Shown: positions 1-10,836 of the stretch, one piece after another | How positions within the stretch are numbered: position 1 is the stretch's first letter | How the letters are laid out: each line of letters starts with the position of its first letter | DNA from: Ophiodon elongatus | Taxonomy: Eukaryota; Chordata; Actinopteri; Perciformes; Hexagrammidae | Reading direction: 5' to 3' | Assembly (NCBI GenBank): GCA_016806645.1 | Contig: JACSYO010000424.1 | Location: 1,445,001-1,509,000 of the forward strand | DNA length: 64,000 nucleotides | Notes under the pieces: model-generated | The model's database searches: none | What the model was told of the DNA's origin: nothing | What the model saw: the letters and a program-made list of their open reading frames with translations, nothing else | Translations under genes and position numbers: made by a program

Positions 1-186
1 TTTTTTTATAGTATATGTTTTAAAGTATGTTTTTTTAATACAGGACTTATTCTGTATTCTGTATTGTATTATTTACATACTTGTATTCTGGTATTGCTAA
101 TACTGCTAACTATTTGATCTGAGTACTTCAGATCACTATCAGACAATATTGAAATGGACTGATTCACCCTGATGAACTGATCGGAC
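1..186. other. AT-rich flank, no feature
   Basis: AT-rich sequence with short T runs lying before the first transposon. No coding potential or repeat family was recognised. Confidence 0.5.
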
Positions 187-194
187 CTCTAAAC

Positions 195-1283
195 CAGTGT
201 TTTTCAACCTTTTTTGAGCACATTTTTTTTTTACAATAAAAACATCCTGCGGCACACCAACAACCAAAAAAGTTACAAAATGCATCTCGTTCACAATGGC
301 TCCGCAGCAGGTAGTATTAATGTTTCTACCACAGTGTGTGGGCTTTTTGATTTGGCCACTGTGGTATTTGTTATAAATATATGTTGGTACATTGATGTTC
401 ATGCATGTTTAATTGCTGGATGTAAGAAACAGTACGTGTAGGGACTTAGGACCCAGGGGGGGATTCAGGTGAGAAGGACAACCTGGGGCAGAGCCGGTAT
501 CGGGGAGACAGTACGCGGAACGTGGAATAAAGAGTTACAATGAAGAGCAGTTGTTCTCACGTCTTGTGTGTATTTAAAAACACGACAGCCACCAGTTCAG
601 CTACTAAGTAGCTTTGAGAGCTTTCTCAGACACATTTGTGGATTTCCTCATAAAAGTTACCCGTTTCTCAGTTTGTGTGCGCAGGCGAACACAATAGTCC
701 CTGTTCTTGTTGCTAAGTGACGGTGTTTCGTCTCGAGATGACGTCACAGCTTGCTTGGGACCATGGCGCTGTTTGATAGCTTTTCCCCACACACCAAGCA
801 TAACGGAATCGGTGCAGTCGGATCCCCGGTGAAAGTGAATCCAAACGAAAGATAACTTTCACCGTACTGCCTCGAGCTCACAGTTTTTTGTTTTTTTTTT
901 ACCACCACTCGTTCTGGGCTTTTCATCTGGTTAGACGGTTGCCCAGGGCCCAGTAGTTCAGAGTCTGCATTTTTCTTTTTGAAATATTTCTCCATCGCCG
1001 TTCTTCACCACAAACTCTCCCGCGCATCATTTAATTCTACTATCTTAAATTAACAAGGTCATTATTGCGCTACCTACTGCCACCCACTGGCATGGAAGAG
1101 TATTTCATCACTAGGCCAGCCACTATATTACAGGCTCAGACGCTCAACAATGGCAAATTATTTGCGGCAACTAAATAATATTTTTTTGGACCGATTAAGT
1201 GAAATTGGACATTTTCCCACGGCACACCTGACGATCTCTCACGGCACACTGGTGTGCCGCGGCACAGTGGTTGAAAATCGCTG
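195..1283 (-). mobile_element. Deleted hAT-family DNA transposon (BED-finger type)
   Basis: The ends form imperfect inverted repeats: CAGTGTTTTTCAACC at 195-209 and its near complement ending at 1283 (13 of 15 match). They are flanked by a perfect 8-bp target-site duplication, CTCTAAAC (187-194 and 1284-1291), the length typical of hAT elements. A second inverted pair lies inside, GCGGCACACCA at 249-259 and its exact complement at 1250-1260. The element is only 1,089 bp, whereas an autonomous hAT needs about 2.5 kb or more, so most of the transposase gene has been lost. The minus strand still carries the start of a BED-finger transposase (listed separately). The perfect target duplication makes the boundaries firm. 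It is immobile unless helped in trans. Confidence 0.9.
604..995 (-). pseudogene. hAT transposase N-terminal remnant with BED zinc finger
   Basis: The minus-strand frame from 995 starts [13 protein letters not shown] and runs 83 codons to a TGA at 744-746. It contains SYLSFGFTF followed by CLVCGEKL, the start of a BED-type zinc finger (Cys codons 798-800 and 789-791). Reading past the stop, the same frame gives HLETKH, so the two His ligands (738-740 and 723-725, H-x4-H) survive: all four metal ligands are present but a stop codon splits them. Beyond about position 720 the family-like reading ([29 protein letters not shown]) lies in a different frame and ends at 604, so there is also at least one indel. 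From memory this N-terminus matches the ZBED/SCAND3-like hAT transposases common in vertebrates. The catalytic and dimerisation regions are absent. It is a dead gene fragment. Confidence 0.85.
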
Positions 1284-1291
1284 CTCTAAAC

Positions 1292-2007
1292 CATCGGAGA
1301 GCTTGTGTTGTGAAGCAGCGTCCTGACGTGATGTGTTTGTGGCTGAAGCACAGCAAAGAGGAGGGGAAGTGCACTGGGAGACATCGAGTCTTCTCCACTG
1401 TTTCATGAACAATAGAATGTAAGAGTGGAACAAAACTCTTAATGACGATGAATCCTTTGTCTTGGAGGAGAAATATAAGACGATGTTTTAGCTATACTTA
1501 TACAGACCAGTTGAAAGTAGGCCTACGCGTGGCCAAAGGATTGGAAGAGGAAGTGCAGACTATGAGATTGTTGGTTTTGGATTTTTACAAAGCTGGTCAG
1601 ACACCCCACCTCCAGTCTGACCAATTGGAAAGCAGCTTTCTAACACTGAGTGGCGTTCCAAACAACACGTCGTTGGAATCATGTAGCGGCTTTAAATCAG
1701 GAGCGTGGCTCTGCCAGTCACCTGGCACTCGGCTTGATTTACAGACGACGGTTTTACTGCCCAGCACTCATTGTCATTACACAGGCATGGAGCAGATACA
1801 TGTGCACAGCCTCGGGATCCCACAGGGGCCCTCTGCCACACATAGCAGAGCACCAACAAAGAGAATATCAGACAGAGGAGGGGGAGGGAGGAGGAGGAGG
1901 AGGAGGAAGGAGTAGATGATGGTAACACACACAACAAGCACCTCCTCTACTTTACAAGTTTTGATAGGAAGCAGCTGACTTCATGACTCTTCCTTGAGCT
2001 GTTGCCC
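1292..2007. other. Unique DNA with a short (GGA)n tract
   Basis: An open plus frame of 157 codons (1442-1915) crosses this region and ends in a Gly/Arg run coded by (GGA)n at 1875-1912. It has no recognisable domain and overlaps equally open frames on both strands, so I do not call it a gene. The purine-rich tract is the only feature. Confidence 0.4.
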
Positions 2008-2803
2008 ACCATAGACTGTTTATAAGAAGTAGACGTAGTCTCCTTGATGTCCCCCATTGGTTTGTGGACTACAGTTTTAGAGCCTTGAGTTTTTGGTTTT
2101 TGGCCATCTTTGTTCTTGGCTTTTGGCCTTCCCAATCTTTGTTCTTGGCTTTTGGCCTTCCCAATCTTTGTTCTTGGCTTTTGGCCTTCCCAATCTTTGT
2201 TCTTGGCTTTTGTGGTCACCATTTTGGTTTTGGGGCTCTGCCATCTTGGTTCTTGGTTTTTCACAGTTACCATCTTGGTTCTTGGTTTTTCACAGTCACC
2301 ATCTTGGTTTGTGGCCGTCGGCATCTTATTATTTTGCAGCCTGTGCCACAAAAGGATGGTACAACCAACTACTGAATACGATTTTTAGGCAACCAAAATG
2401 TGACAATTAACTTTCATTAACCAAATACACACACTGTGCAAGGGTTAAAGTTGTTAAACAAAAACATGGACAACTCCCAGACCGGACAAAACCTTGGTAG
2501 CAACCTGTCAATCACCTTGTAGCCCCGCCCTAAAGCATACCCTGCTTTATGGTCTGTTTGACTCTAAATGGTCCATAATTTACTAAATGAACATCATGCT
2601 GTATTGAAGAAGACTTGAAACTAGAGATTGAACCATAAACTCATGTTTAGAATGTTTACTGAGGGAATAAATCAAGAGAGAAGTAGAGTAATTTTCTATA
2701 GACTTCTATACAACCAGAGGAGTCACCCCCTGGTGGTCAGGAGAGACAATGCAGCTTTAACACATGAAGCTTTGACTTCTATACAACCAGAGGAGTCGAC
2801 CCC
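2008..2803 (+). mobile_element. Repeat family A, copy 1 (non-autonomous element)
   Basis: It starts with ATAGACTGTTTATAAG followed by a TGTCCCCCATTGGTTTGTGG-type segment, and continues after an internal minisatellite into CTGTCAATCACC and a ~300-bp body. The body is repeated at 18026-18403 (nearly identical) and in inverse orientation at 26071-26377. From memory this is a common interspersed repeat of percomorph fish; I cannot assign it to a superfamily. It codes for nothing. Copies 1 and 2 both carry a ~73-bp partial tandem duplication around the phrase TTCTATACAACCAGAGGAG that copy 3 lacks. The far 3' end is missing in this copy. Confidence 0.75.
2086..2325 (+). repeat. 29-bp minisatellite
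   Basis: About eight head-to-tail units of 29 bp. The first units read TTTTGGCCTTCCCAATC then TTTGTTCTTGGC and are almost perfect over 2110-2215. Later units drift to GTTTTTCACAGTTACCATC then TTGGTTCTTG. The unit seems to derive from the 'gccatcttggtttttgg' segment of family A, so the array is an expansion inside that element. 29 is not a multiple of three, which explains why several long overlapping frames stay open here on both strands without coding for anything. Confidence 0.85.
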
Positions 2804-4850
2804 TGACAAACACACACACACGATCCCCCTGTTTTTGGGGAAACTGGAACCACATTGCATTGCTCTTGGACAAAGTGTTAAAGCCCAATCAGGGGACCTC
2901 TAACTTCAAGAGGGTTTGCTAATTAGCATGATATTTTGAATACTATTAATTATACTTTTGTCTGTTTGTTCTCACCTGTAACTTGAAAACCGTCTATACA
3001 ACAAATATAATAGGTATATTGAAAAGGGCATTATTTTAAGTAATTAACTGTGTGACAACGTTGAATGCATTCGCATATTTATTGAGCTATTCCTTAAAAA
3101 CATGATTTCTTAAAAACACGTTGACTTTTTCTCCTCGTAGTTTTAATGCTACCAACATGAGTCATATGTCAAATATTGTGTTGTTCTTTGCAGATGTCTG
3201 CTATGACTTTCCTTATTAATAACATAACATGTTATACTTAATGAATTATGATTTTTTAAATAGTCCTTGTAGACATTCATTTTATGTGTTGTGCAGCCAG
3301 TGTGTACAGTGATCAACTTTGCAAAATCTATTCACGCCATGTACTGATTATAGGTTATTATAAGTTATATATTGCATTGTATGGAGGCTTATTTAGTCCC
3401 AATCCAGCATTTTTATATAACACAAACTATTTTAAAAAGCCTACTATTACACAGGTCATCATGACGATTGCATTATGGAGGTTCATTCAGTCACCTTGCA
3501 TTCATAGCTGAGCACCTGTGTACAGTATGAACTCTGTTCCATATCTCATAAAATTCCTTATAGCATAATGATTAGCTGTGACTAAGCTCATCATGATGAC
3601 ACAAACCATGAAGCATTGCAGCCCAATGCCGAAGTGTTTCTCTTCCCTCCCTCAGCTAAGATAAGATCAATGTGTTTTCGTGTGATTATGAAATCATCCA
3701 AAGAATGCAGCAATACCCAAAGTTATTACAGTTCTTCTCTTGTATTAACATGTTTTTTTCCCAATATATGTGTTGTTTTTTGCTTTTTGTTTCAATAACC
3801 ATATTCAATATTTGTGTAATGGCATTGTTAACACAGGCAGTGTAGGATTTTAAAAAACATTTCCATCTACTTAAATAGTCCAAATTAATTCCTGAAGTGA
3901 TTGTAGCGGTGCAATATTTTCAATCACCTCAGCCCTGATTATGGAAATGGTTCATTATTCATTGAAATGCTTTAAATGTGAGTGCGTGTGCTGAAAAGCT
4001 ATTGAAATGCTAATGTTCCTATTAAATCCAGTTGACTCAGTACGTTGCTGCATTCTCAGAGACGTGTGAGGCTTTCATCTGAGAAAAAAGGCAGAACAGA
4101 TTCATGGAAATCAATATCTGACTCTCTGATAATGTGGCTTTGGTCGGCATTGTCAATTTAAACTTTGTGAACATTTCCAGTAATGAGTGTCCTGTGGGTT
4201 TTTGTATTTAATACACTTCACACAATTGATTACACCACAACAAAACTCCCTGAATAAGATTATTAGATTTATTGTCTGTCTGCAAACGCAACAGTAAAGC
4301 AGCCCTTTATGAGCCGTGCCTGTCGGCCTTTTCCAGTGGCTCGCTAAAGGTGATCATTATAATCAGTCCCACTGTTTTTCCAAGGTGACCTCTGAACAGC
4401 GACGGTGGTCAATATGCCGGCTCTTTCATCTGATAATACGGTTAATGTACCCCACACCATCTAATCTAACAGAGCCTTTTTAACCTGTGTCACGGCTTGT
4501 CAACAGAGCTATGAATAACGATATATTTCAGAGAGTTTAGAAAATGAAAGGAAGGACTAGAATCTAACCTTAGACACTGTTACACTGTCAGATATCATCA
4601 GTTTCTCCTATTATAGGAGTACCTGTTGATTTCTGCTTCAATTATTGACTACTTTTCCCAAAAGAGACTTTTGACAAAATCCTAAAGCTGCACTAATCTT
4701 TTTTGGTTTTGTATTATAAATGGATTAGTCTGACTCACTGGATGTAGACTGTGGATTATAAATCTGCCATTAGCCGCCTATTTCAGACCTATTTCTCCTC
4801 CCCTTCCTCCATCTGCGTTATTTTTCTTGGGCAAGTCCCCAGGAAGAGTG
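2804..4850. other. Unique AT-rich intergenic DNA
   Basis: No gene or complete repeat is visible. The part from about 3950 to 4520 has a mixed, non-repetitive texture with several TAAT-type and TGATAA-type words. It could include conserved non-coding sequence, but nothing in the sequence alone proves this. Confidence 0.35.
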
Positions 4851-5345
4851 CCGGGTTTGAAGCAAATTTGACTTAGTGGCCAAACGCTGGAATTACAACT
4901 TCTGGGTTCGTCACGTGATGCCATGGGGCCTGAAAAAACTTTTTCCCCATAGACTTACATTGGACAGAGACGTCTGTAACTCAGCGTATAATTGTTTTTG
5001 AGATGAATCAACTTCCGAGTATGAACACTTGAACAGCCCTAATTTTAATTATTAGGTCCTAAATGTTGTAAAATGCAGCTGAATCCCCAGTGAATGACAA
5101 CGAGGCTGGACCCAGGACTGTGAGGCAGGGTGGAAGGAAACCCTAGTGTGCATGCTCTATGGCCCCATGGATGTGGAAGATCAGGGTATTTCATCTGAAT
5201 ACTAGTCGGAAGTCATGCCATGTGCCGCTTAGCAGCTTAAATAGGAATGAATGGCGCACAACGCTGTATCCAGTTCTCTTTATACATCCATGATTTGGCG
5301 AGGGCACCGTCACTGTATTCTGTGCCGAGTGCAGCCCAAGACGAC
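4851..5345 (+). mobile_element. Repeat family B, copy 1
   Basis: The segment 5002-5083 aligns with 46462-46543: both contain ATCAACTTCC, then ATTAGGTCCTAAA-GTTGTAAAATG. The segment from GGATGTGGA at 5169 through CTCTTTATACAT near 5277 aligns with 46633-46750. Two diverged copies in one window show it is an interspersed repeat. The left part (CCAAACGCTGGAATTACAAC, then CCCCATAGACTTACATTGG) is of a type I recall as frequent in teleost genomes. No terminal repeats or target duplication were found, so the class is unknown. Confidence 0.65.
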
Positions 5346-7549
5346 TGTGATTGGTTTAAAGAAATACTAACGTGTTAGAGCAATTTTCATAATGTCGATG
5401 GATGATAATGTGTGGCGCCAGACCTTTCTTTAGCCAACACAGTGCTGTGGAGATAGGTATGGCTTTGCAGGACTAATGATGGATAAACGATTTTTTACTT
5501 CATTGTATTGATAATTTGTAATGTTAAAAAAGTCTCTCATAGCTCAACTCACTCACAGTTAACATTCAACTGTTAGCATCGTTTAGCTCATTGTTGTGGT
5601 TTCATGGTGCGGAACGTATCTTCCCTTATCAATGTCATCTCCAGGAGGCAGGGAGCTGTTTTCAATTTAAAAAAGTATTAACCCACCGTACACTACTGGT
5701 AGCATCTAGTTACTAAATAACCAGATATTTCCCTCAGGAGTTAGTGGAGACCAAATCAGAGCTTAATAAAGGAGTAATGGACTTAAACTTGGACTTAAGC
5801 TCCAAATAAATGCTAACATTGCTACATTTCTGTTGGATGTGTAAATAGGAAATTGTTTGCTAACATGTTAGCCATAACAACTTTATAAAGTGATAAAATG
5901 TCATTCTTGTGTATAATATTTTTTTCTTCTGCTGACTCCAACTGACCAATATCAACATTGAATGGTAGCTTACTGCTTTAAAAGATTAAAACATGTATAG
6001 CCATATTCATGACGTGGCTAGTTAGCTTGCTAGTGAGATGTTTTTTTTCAGGCAATGTTGCATTTTGAGTAAAAAGCTAAGGTGCCATCTCTCCCAAAAT
6101 GCATGCACTAGCTAGCTAGCTATTCTCTAAACTGCTGTTTTGACAGCCAAAAATGAAACACGTCTCATTGTGTTGCTCTCTGATCTTTTGAAGCTTATGT
6201 TGTGGGAGAAATGAGTTGTCTTTCTTCTCTACAATAGATTTCTTTCTTTGTAATTGTTGAGCTCTATGAAGAAATGCTAATGCCACATGCTCAGAGCTTC
6301 CCACTTCTTCCCACCAATTGTTTCAGAACCAATTCTTTTGACAACTTATTTTAAAATGTTCTGCTTTTAAACACTGGAAAGTTTCCACTAAACATCAAGT
6401 CAACTACATTTGGCTAGCTGTTTGTGGAAACGGGACACATACTCAACTGAATGCTACTGTACTTTTAAAACTTCTTTTTTCTCTCAAACTCTAACCTCCC
6501 TCCCTTTAATCCTCCCTGTCAGGGTTTGAGCTATGTTCCTGTGAAACAATATAATCCTGTAATGTGATCAGAGGCAGTTCATTTTTAATTACAACTTACG
6601 AGGGTTCTGGTTCGAGTCATGACATCATCATCTTTCTTCAAAGTGCGCTCTGAAGATCTCACAGAGGAGGGGAGCAGTGTCTCCCCAAAATAGCAAAACA
6701 ATAACCCTCAGAAAGGATTAGATGACACCGAGAAGCAATCTGGCGCTGATCAAGCGAATTCCATCAAAAGTTTGCAACGATGGTCTCCCACACACACATA
6801 CACACTCTGAGACTCGCGGTGTGTTTTTGAATGTGGCCCCTAGGAGCAAACCTGGCCTTGTGAAAGGTTGTGCGACAGGAAACAGTCGATCACAGACCTT
6901 TCTTTCATCTTTCCTCTCCCCCTTTCTTCTTCCCTCCAAATAAACAATGGCGGTAGGGTAATGAGGCCCCTGGGTGTTCTGAGGACATGAGATGAGAAGG
7001 AGACCTGGCCACACAGAACGTATGGAACAAGGAGACGCGAGGAGAGGCGAGGGCCAGCCGCCTCATTAGGGAGCCATGAACGATGGTGGCAGCTATTCAT
7101 TCTCTCTGCTAACGACTGCCGGCCGCCTCATATGCACACATGCACCCATAAATACAGACACACTTGTGGCGTGAGCTGGTAGACGCATACACACCTGTCA
7201 AAACACAGAGGACACATTCAAGCACAGTGGGATGCTGCTCAAGATTATAAGTCTTTTTTTTAAATGCTCGGCAAAGAGAGGGAGAGAGAGGGAGAGAGAG
7301 GGGAGAATTAGGAAAATAAGAGCTGCCTTGGGGCCCACTATTCCACAAAAGTATATTTTAAAATTTAAATCAATAGCATGGTTTTCATAGAAAGAATTTT
7401 TTTTGTAACTTACAATTCGTAAATAAAATGGGGAAAAAAAAGTTAAATAAAGGCCTTCATTGCTAGTAAGTAAGATATGTAATGTACTGGAGCCAAAATT
7501 AACTAATTATGACATAGCACATAGACAAAATATGAGTTTCCACATCATT
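5346..7549. other. Unique AT-rich DNA
   Basis: No coding region was recognised. The stretch contains scattered GCTAGC/TTAGCT words near 6000-6120, probably from decayed repeats, and a (GAGAGAGG)n purine tract at 7274-7305. A GGTTCGAGTC word at 6609-6618 resembles a pol III B box but has no A box before it. Confidence 0.35.
7274..7305 (+). repeat. (GAGAGAGG)n purine microsatellite
   Basis: Short direct repeats of GGGAGAGAGA. Confidence 0.8.
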
Positions 7550-7665
7550 TAAGCTGGAAAATAGCAAATATTCGCTGGTTCAAGCCTCGCGAAGGCGATG
7601 ATTTTCTTCTCTACTCTTCTTTATGTCAGTTTTGAACTATTTGACAAAACCATCAATTTGATGAT
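7550..7665 (+). repeat. Possible interspersed repeat fragment
   Basis: The phrase GCTGGTTCAAGCCTCGCGAA followed by TTTCTTCTCTACTCTTCTTT and a TTTTGAACTATTTGAC-type end resembles a repeat I recall from fish genomes. There is no second copy in the window to support it, so this is a weak call. Confidence 0.3.
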
Positions 7666-8654
7666 GTTACCTTCAGCTCTTGGAACATGACGCGTGATGA
7701 GACCAAACAATCCAGCCCTACTTCCCAGTCCTACTTGATAGCATCGTGTGATAGCATCTCTTTCAAACTCTGTTTGAAACACAGTCTGAAGGCTTTTACA
7801 CATCGCGGGCATTCTTTTTTTTCTGCTATTAATTTGACCGTCAATATATCTTTTCAATCCGTTGGTTTTGTCATTAGGAGAGGTTGATTTTCCTAAGCTT
7901 GCACACCAAGAATAAAGCCGGGCGGCTTTGTAGTTTAAACCGAAAGCAGCAAACGTTATTTTACCTTTCACTTTGACACAGGCAGCACAGACCAGCTCCA
8001 CTCCTGTTCTCACCTTTCACAATAAAAGCCCTCAACATTTAATATTAGCAGGAGACTATTTAGCGCCGCCGCTGGTGCGTAACTTCCTTTACTCTTAAAA
8101 ATGTGCCGTCACTCTGCCATGCAGCAGTGCACACAACTCCTCCCCTTAAATGGATGGAATTGTCTTGATTTGAACAAAAGCTTTAACACGCATAATTTGA
8201 AGCTTAATTTGAAATTTCTATCTATATATTCTATATATGTATTTTCTATATGATATAACAATTCTCTATGTGTAATCCTGTTCGTAAAAAAAATGGTTTG
8301 GATTAGATTAGATACTTATTTCTGAGACTTCCCATTCTCCACGTTTTGAAGTGCTCGACTCGAGAGACTCATTCTCAAAAAGGTCTGTCGACCTTTGCGG
8401 CCACTTAACTCAACGCCGACGAATCAGATACGGGGGAACATTCGCTGCTGTGAAAACGCTGCAATGAATGAGGCCGCTGACCTGCCCCACTTTGTGCACT
8501 TTGGGCTCTTTGTGCTGAGTAATAGAACATATGCACTGCAGATTACTGTATTCAGTAAACATGGATGAATTTATGCAAGACGGCAGGGACTGGGTCGGAA
8601 ACAGACAAGGACAGTTTCTCTCTTGTTTGCCCGCAGGCGCGCATTGGACACTTT
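7666..8654. other. Unique DNA, no feature
   Basis: Non-repetitive sequence with a few CpG-containing patches (8340-8480). The open frames are short and unrecognised. Confidence 0.35.
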
Positions 8655-8655
8655 A

Positions 8656-8709
<54 letters not shown>
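8655..8709 (+). repeat. (CA)n microsatellite
   Basis: About 27 CA units with one early CATA interruption. It creates several spurious His/Thr and Val/Cys frames. Confidence 0.95.
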
Positions 8710-8710
<1 letters not shown>

Positions 8711-8861
8711 TGCATACCGCTGGGTTTTTGGAACAGAGAGTATTAGCCTTGGCAAACAGGAGTGTGCATCCTTCAATCTGCAGTCCTGTTTCCTTCCCCC
8801 GCCCGGTTCTGGGCATCGGTGCTGGTCGGCAGGAGAGACAGCATTTCACCTGAGTTCCTGC

Positions 8862-9136
8862 ATGTTTAATTCCCTGCTTTCCATCCCTCCGTCTCTCCTT
8901 GCACACCTCCATCTTTCCCCTCCTTCTTGCGTTGTTCAAATTACCCCCCGCTCCTCCCAACTCTCTCCAAACCTCATCCTTTCCCGCCTCTTCTTACCTT
9001 CACTTCATCGATTTCCTCCCTCTCAACCCACTCCCCGGTCCACTTTCCTCCCTCCATCCACCCCTCACTGCTCTTCTTCCTCCATCTCTAAGACAAACAC
9101 TCCAAAGGTTTCCTCCATCTCCTCCTCCCTCTGCCC
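8862..9136 (+). repeat. Polypyrimidine tract
   Basis: About 275 bp in which the plus strand is overwhelmingly C and T (CCTCC, CTTCC and TCTCC words), with few purines. Such strand-asymmetric tracts can form triplex DNA. It sits between (CA)n at 8655 and the (CA)n/(GT)n pair at 9272-9490. Confidence 0.75.
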
Positions 9137-9271
9137 GTAGACGGTGTGTTTGCTCAGGGATTAAGTTGGGCTTTGTGCCGTTGAGGAAGGAAGGAACTAA
9201 TCAGACTCGTATTTGTCGTTGCATTCTGTGTCTTATGGCGAGAGGGGAACCTGACCCACCAGGGGCTCTCT

Positions 9272-9325
9272 CACACACACACACACACCTCCACACACAC
9301 ACACCTCCACACACAGACGCACACA
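9272..9325 (+). repeat. (CA)n with ACACCTCC interruptions
   Basis: CA units broken by regularly placed CTCC, giving a higher-order ACACACACCTCC pattern. Confidence 0.9.
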
Positions 9326-9411
9326 TGGCGAGCGGGCCGACGGGGTTGAAAGCCGAGAGGCAGCCAGACGCAACCCGACACCCCGCCTGCCCCTGCTCTG
9401 TTCTCTGCTGT

Positions 9412-9490
9412 TTGTGTGTGTGTGTGTGTGTGTGCGTGCGTGTATGTGCGTGTGTGTGAGTGTGTGTGTATGTGTGTGTGTGTGAGTGAG
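9412..9490 (+). repeat. (GT)n microsatellite
   Basis: About 79 bp of GT with CG and TA substitutions. It is the complement of the (CA)n tract 85 bp upstream, so the two can pair as an inverted repeat. Confidence 0.95.
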
Positions 9491-10812
9491 CACACACGTG
9501 TTGCACACCGCTCTGTTGCTGCCTTTGTTCCCAGGGCAGGCCTGTTTTCTGATTGGCCGGCTGACGCGCGGGATATGGATCTGTGTTTTTCCCCTAATCA
9601 GCGGCGGCTCTTATTTGACAAATTCTGTTTTCCCTGCTGTCGGCGGTGCGCGGGGTCGCGGCGACGGGAGGCAGCTGCACCAGTAGAGTTGTGTTGTTTC
9701 CAGACATTAGCCCGGTGATGGACGTGTATGTGCATACAAAGTCTCAGACACACGTACATACTGTACACACCGCCACCACCTCACCCATTCAGCAGGCTGA
9801 TTAGTCATTGCTCACATCTCCTTCTCCACTTGTCCACCGCTCCATAATTCATGGGTCCAACAGATGGGCTTGGCTCGGATCGAATTCTCTTCACGTTAGA
9901 CAGACCGGCTCTTTTTTCAGGCTGCTCAGGTATTAAGCATCAGACTCCAACAGGTGTCCTGACCTCCTACTCTCCTTCCGTGGTAGCGCATCAGAGAGAG
10001 TATGAAGAGTAGATGCCCCTGTCACTGTTAACACAAATTATTAATGTCTGTTCTGAACAGGCGCTGTGAGGGGAAATCATTTATTGTAGTTCCATTGATC
10101 CAGCTTGTACAAAATGTTTACAAGCTGCACTGTGTCTCTGAGGAAGCCCAATCGCTCCTGTTAACTCGTTGTACTACAGAGGAGGTTGCGTTTATGTCGG
10201 GCTGTTCCCGGATCAGAATTTCTTGATTTGACTGTTTGTTCTTTGTTCAGTTTGTTTTTTGAATATCTGGCAATCTAAAATTTAATTGGCATGAGTTTCA
10301 GTGATGATTTCGATCACATTAACACAGTCAAATGCGGTCCACCACACTTTCACAACAAATTAAACATTTATGGATTTTTATAAAGCACATTTTTAGACCA
10401 CACGATCCTATACTTCCCATAATGCAACGTATTCCTTTTTTTTATTTGACCTTTCAAACCTCAACGCCCCTCGTTTGTAAATGCAAACTTTTCCCTAAAG
10501 GCTTTGACGTCTTCGAGGCCGAGCCAAGAAAACCCTGCTGACATCACCATGACATCATCAGGGTTTCTTTCTCACTCTTGACAAAGCTGCTCAAGAGAGA
10601 AACGTTTTCACAAAGTAATACTTCAAAACGTTTGCATTCACAGTGGATTCCAATGGCGGCTCAGCTTCAAGGTGAAGAAACAGTTTAACCCTCTCTGGGT
10701 GATCCACGCCTTTATTTTCCATCCATATTCTCAGTATGTTCCAAATACCTATCGCCTCATTTCACATCACCTCTCCACGGTCAGACAAAGTATCTTTACT
10801 GTGTACGTATAA

Positions 10813-10836
10813 AAACAACAACAACAACAACAACAA
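10813..10836 (+). repeat. (AAC)n microsatellite
   Basis: Seven or more AAC units after an A run. Confidence 0.85.

Noticed and set aside
1442..1915. 157-codon plus-strand open frame
   Set aside because: No recognisable domain, ends in a (GGA)n-coded Gly/Arg run, and overlaps other open frames of similar length.
1947..2410. Several long frames on both strands
   Set aside because: They are products of the 29-bp minisatellite; different phases are all open.
3604..3640. Possible family A fragment (CCCAATGCCGAAGTGTTT)
   Set aside because: Only about 18 bp match; too short to separate from chance.
6605..6620. tRNA or SINE B box (GGTTCGAGTC)
   Set aside because: No A box at the proper distance and no cloverleaf.
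8531..9508. His/Thr- and Val/Cys-rich open frames
   Set aside because: Translations of (CA)n and (GT)n tracts.
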